From the NCBI RefSeq assembly GCF_900129445.1, contig NZ_FQVT01000001.1, positions 124,001 through 188,000 of the forward strand: a DNA stretch of 64,000 bases. Reading direction: 5' to 3'. Below are positions 63,854 through 64,000 of this stretch, in pieces. Source of the DNA: Salegentibacter echinorum (GTDB lineage Bacteria; Bacteroidota; Bacteroidia; Flavobacteriales; Flavobacteriaceae). Made by a program: the position numbers and the translations under genes. Below the pieces are notes generated by a model. It ran no database searches, was not told the DNA's origin, and saw only the letters and a program-made list of their open reading frames with translations. The first letter of the stretch is position 1. Each line of letters starts with the position of its first letter.

Positions 63854-64000
63854 TTAAGAAATCACTCCTGAACCTAATAATTCTTCCTCGTGGTACCAGG
63901 CTACAAATTGGCCTTCGGTGATAGAAGCTTGCGGTTGTTCAAAAACAACATACATCCCGTTTTCTGTTTGATGTAAGGTAGCACTTTGTAAGGGCTGCCG
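63854..64000 (-). CDS. mnmA: tRNA 2-thiouridylase MnmA, C-terminal end only
   Basis: The last 48 codons of a gene entering from the right edge, ending at TAA (63854-63856). [19 protein letters not shown] is the typical C-terminal beta-barrel end of MnmA, which thiolates U34 of tRNA for Lys, Glu and Gln. The catalytic parts lie outside the window. It is 18 bp upstream of the flavoprotein start and may share its transcript. Confidence 0.82.
   Translation of the reverse strand, partial: RQPLQSATLHQTENGMYVVFEQPQASITEGQFVAWYHEEELLGSGVIS

Overview
This window is chromosomal DNA from a low-GC, Gram-negative bacterium of the phylum Bacteroidota, most probably family Flavobacteriaceae (Gramella/Salegentibacter/Zunongwangia-like). 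The assignment rests on TonB-dependent receptors with carboxypeptidase-like N-terminal domains paired with DUF4249 lipoproteins, a monomeric isocitrate dehydrogenase, a long-form GAPDH, promoter elements of the Bacteroidota type (TTTG/TTG, about 20 nt, TAnnTTTG), and the gene order dapF-GNAT-mltG-SLT / rsmI-like-LMW-PTP-dnaA. The genus is a guess. No rRNA, tRNA, CRISPR array, prophage or complete insertion sequence was recognised by eye.

Layout. 1-8.5 kb: end of a FUSC transporter, a CodA-type deaminase followed by an MFS transporter, a TolC/HlyD/ABC-2-permease efflux operon and a TRIC-family channel. 8.7-13.3 kb: accessory stretch with a dehydrogenase remnant, a DsbA-like protein divergent from an HxlR regulator (with a 34-bp palindrome between them), an antitoxin/PIN pair, YoaK and YceI. 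13.6-27 kb: almost entirely minus-strand stress and redox genes: three pirins, DoxX and a DoxX remnant, VOC, DUF981, TMEM175, SDR, two flavin reductases, a quinone-reductase-like MDR, DUF5996, GNAT, a second YceI and a Crp/Fnr regulator, plus a lipoprotein with three MliC-like repeats. 27.5-32.4 kb: a cysteine-rich lipoprotein, a GH84 beta-N-acetylglucosaminidase and a kelch protein. 32.7-42.7 kb: two TonB-receptor/DUF4249 loci that converge on each other. 42.9-64 kb: mostly housekeeping genes: icd, rplS, trmD, gap, an HtrA protease, dapF, mltG, a lysozyme-like protein, an RsmI-like methylase, LMW-PTP, dnaA, a thioesterase, SIMPL, guaA, a LysM/PBP fusion, OsmC, a nitronate-monooxygenase-like protein and the tail of mnmA.

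How the genes work together. The 13.6-27 kb block looks like an electrophile/quinone/oxidant response region. It has at least two co-directional runs: pirin-FMN reductase-MDR-DUF5996-flavodoxin-GNAT (25288 down to 20744) and DoxX-pirin-TMEM175-pirin-DUF981-VOC (19200 down to 15120). The two convergent outer-membrane loci have 1-nt stop/start overlaps or very short gaps, so each set of products is probably made together at the envelope.

Items most worth following up are: a CodA homologue with Ser where E. coli CodA has Asp314, the residue tied to exclusion of 5-methylcytosine; a free-standing transcription unit of about 300 nt between rplS and icd with its own promoter and a 16-bp terminator, a candidate small RNA; the paired TonB/DUF4249 systems with a plug-only protein and a coupled 73-aa membrane protein; and the palindromic operator candidate upstream of hxlR.
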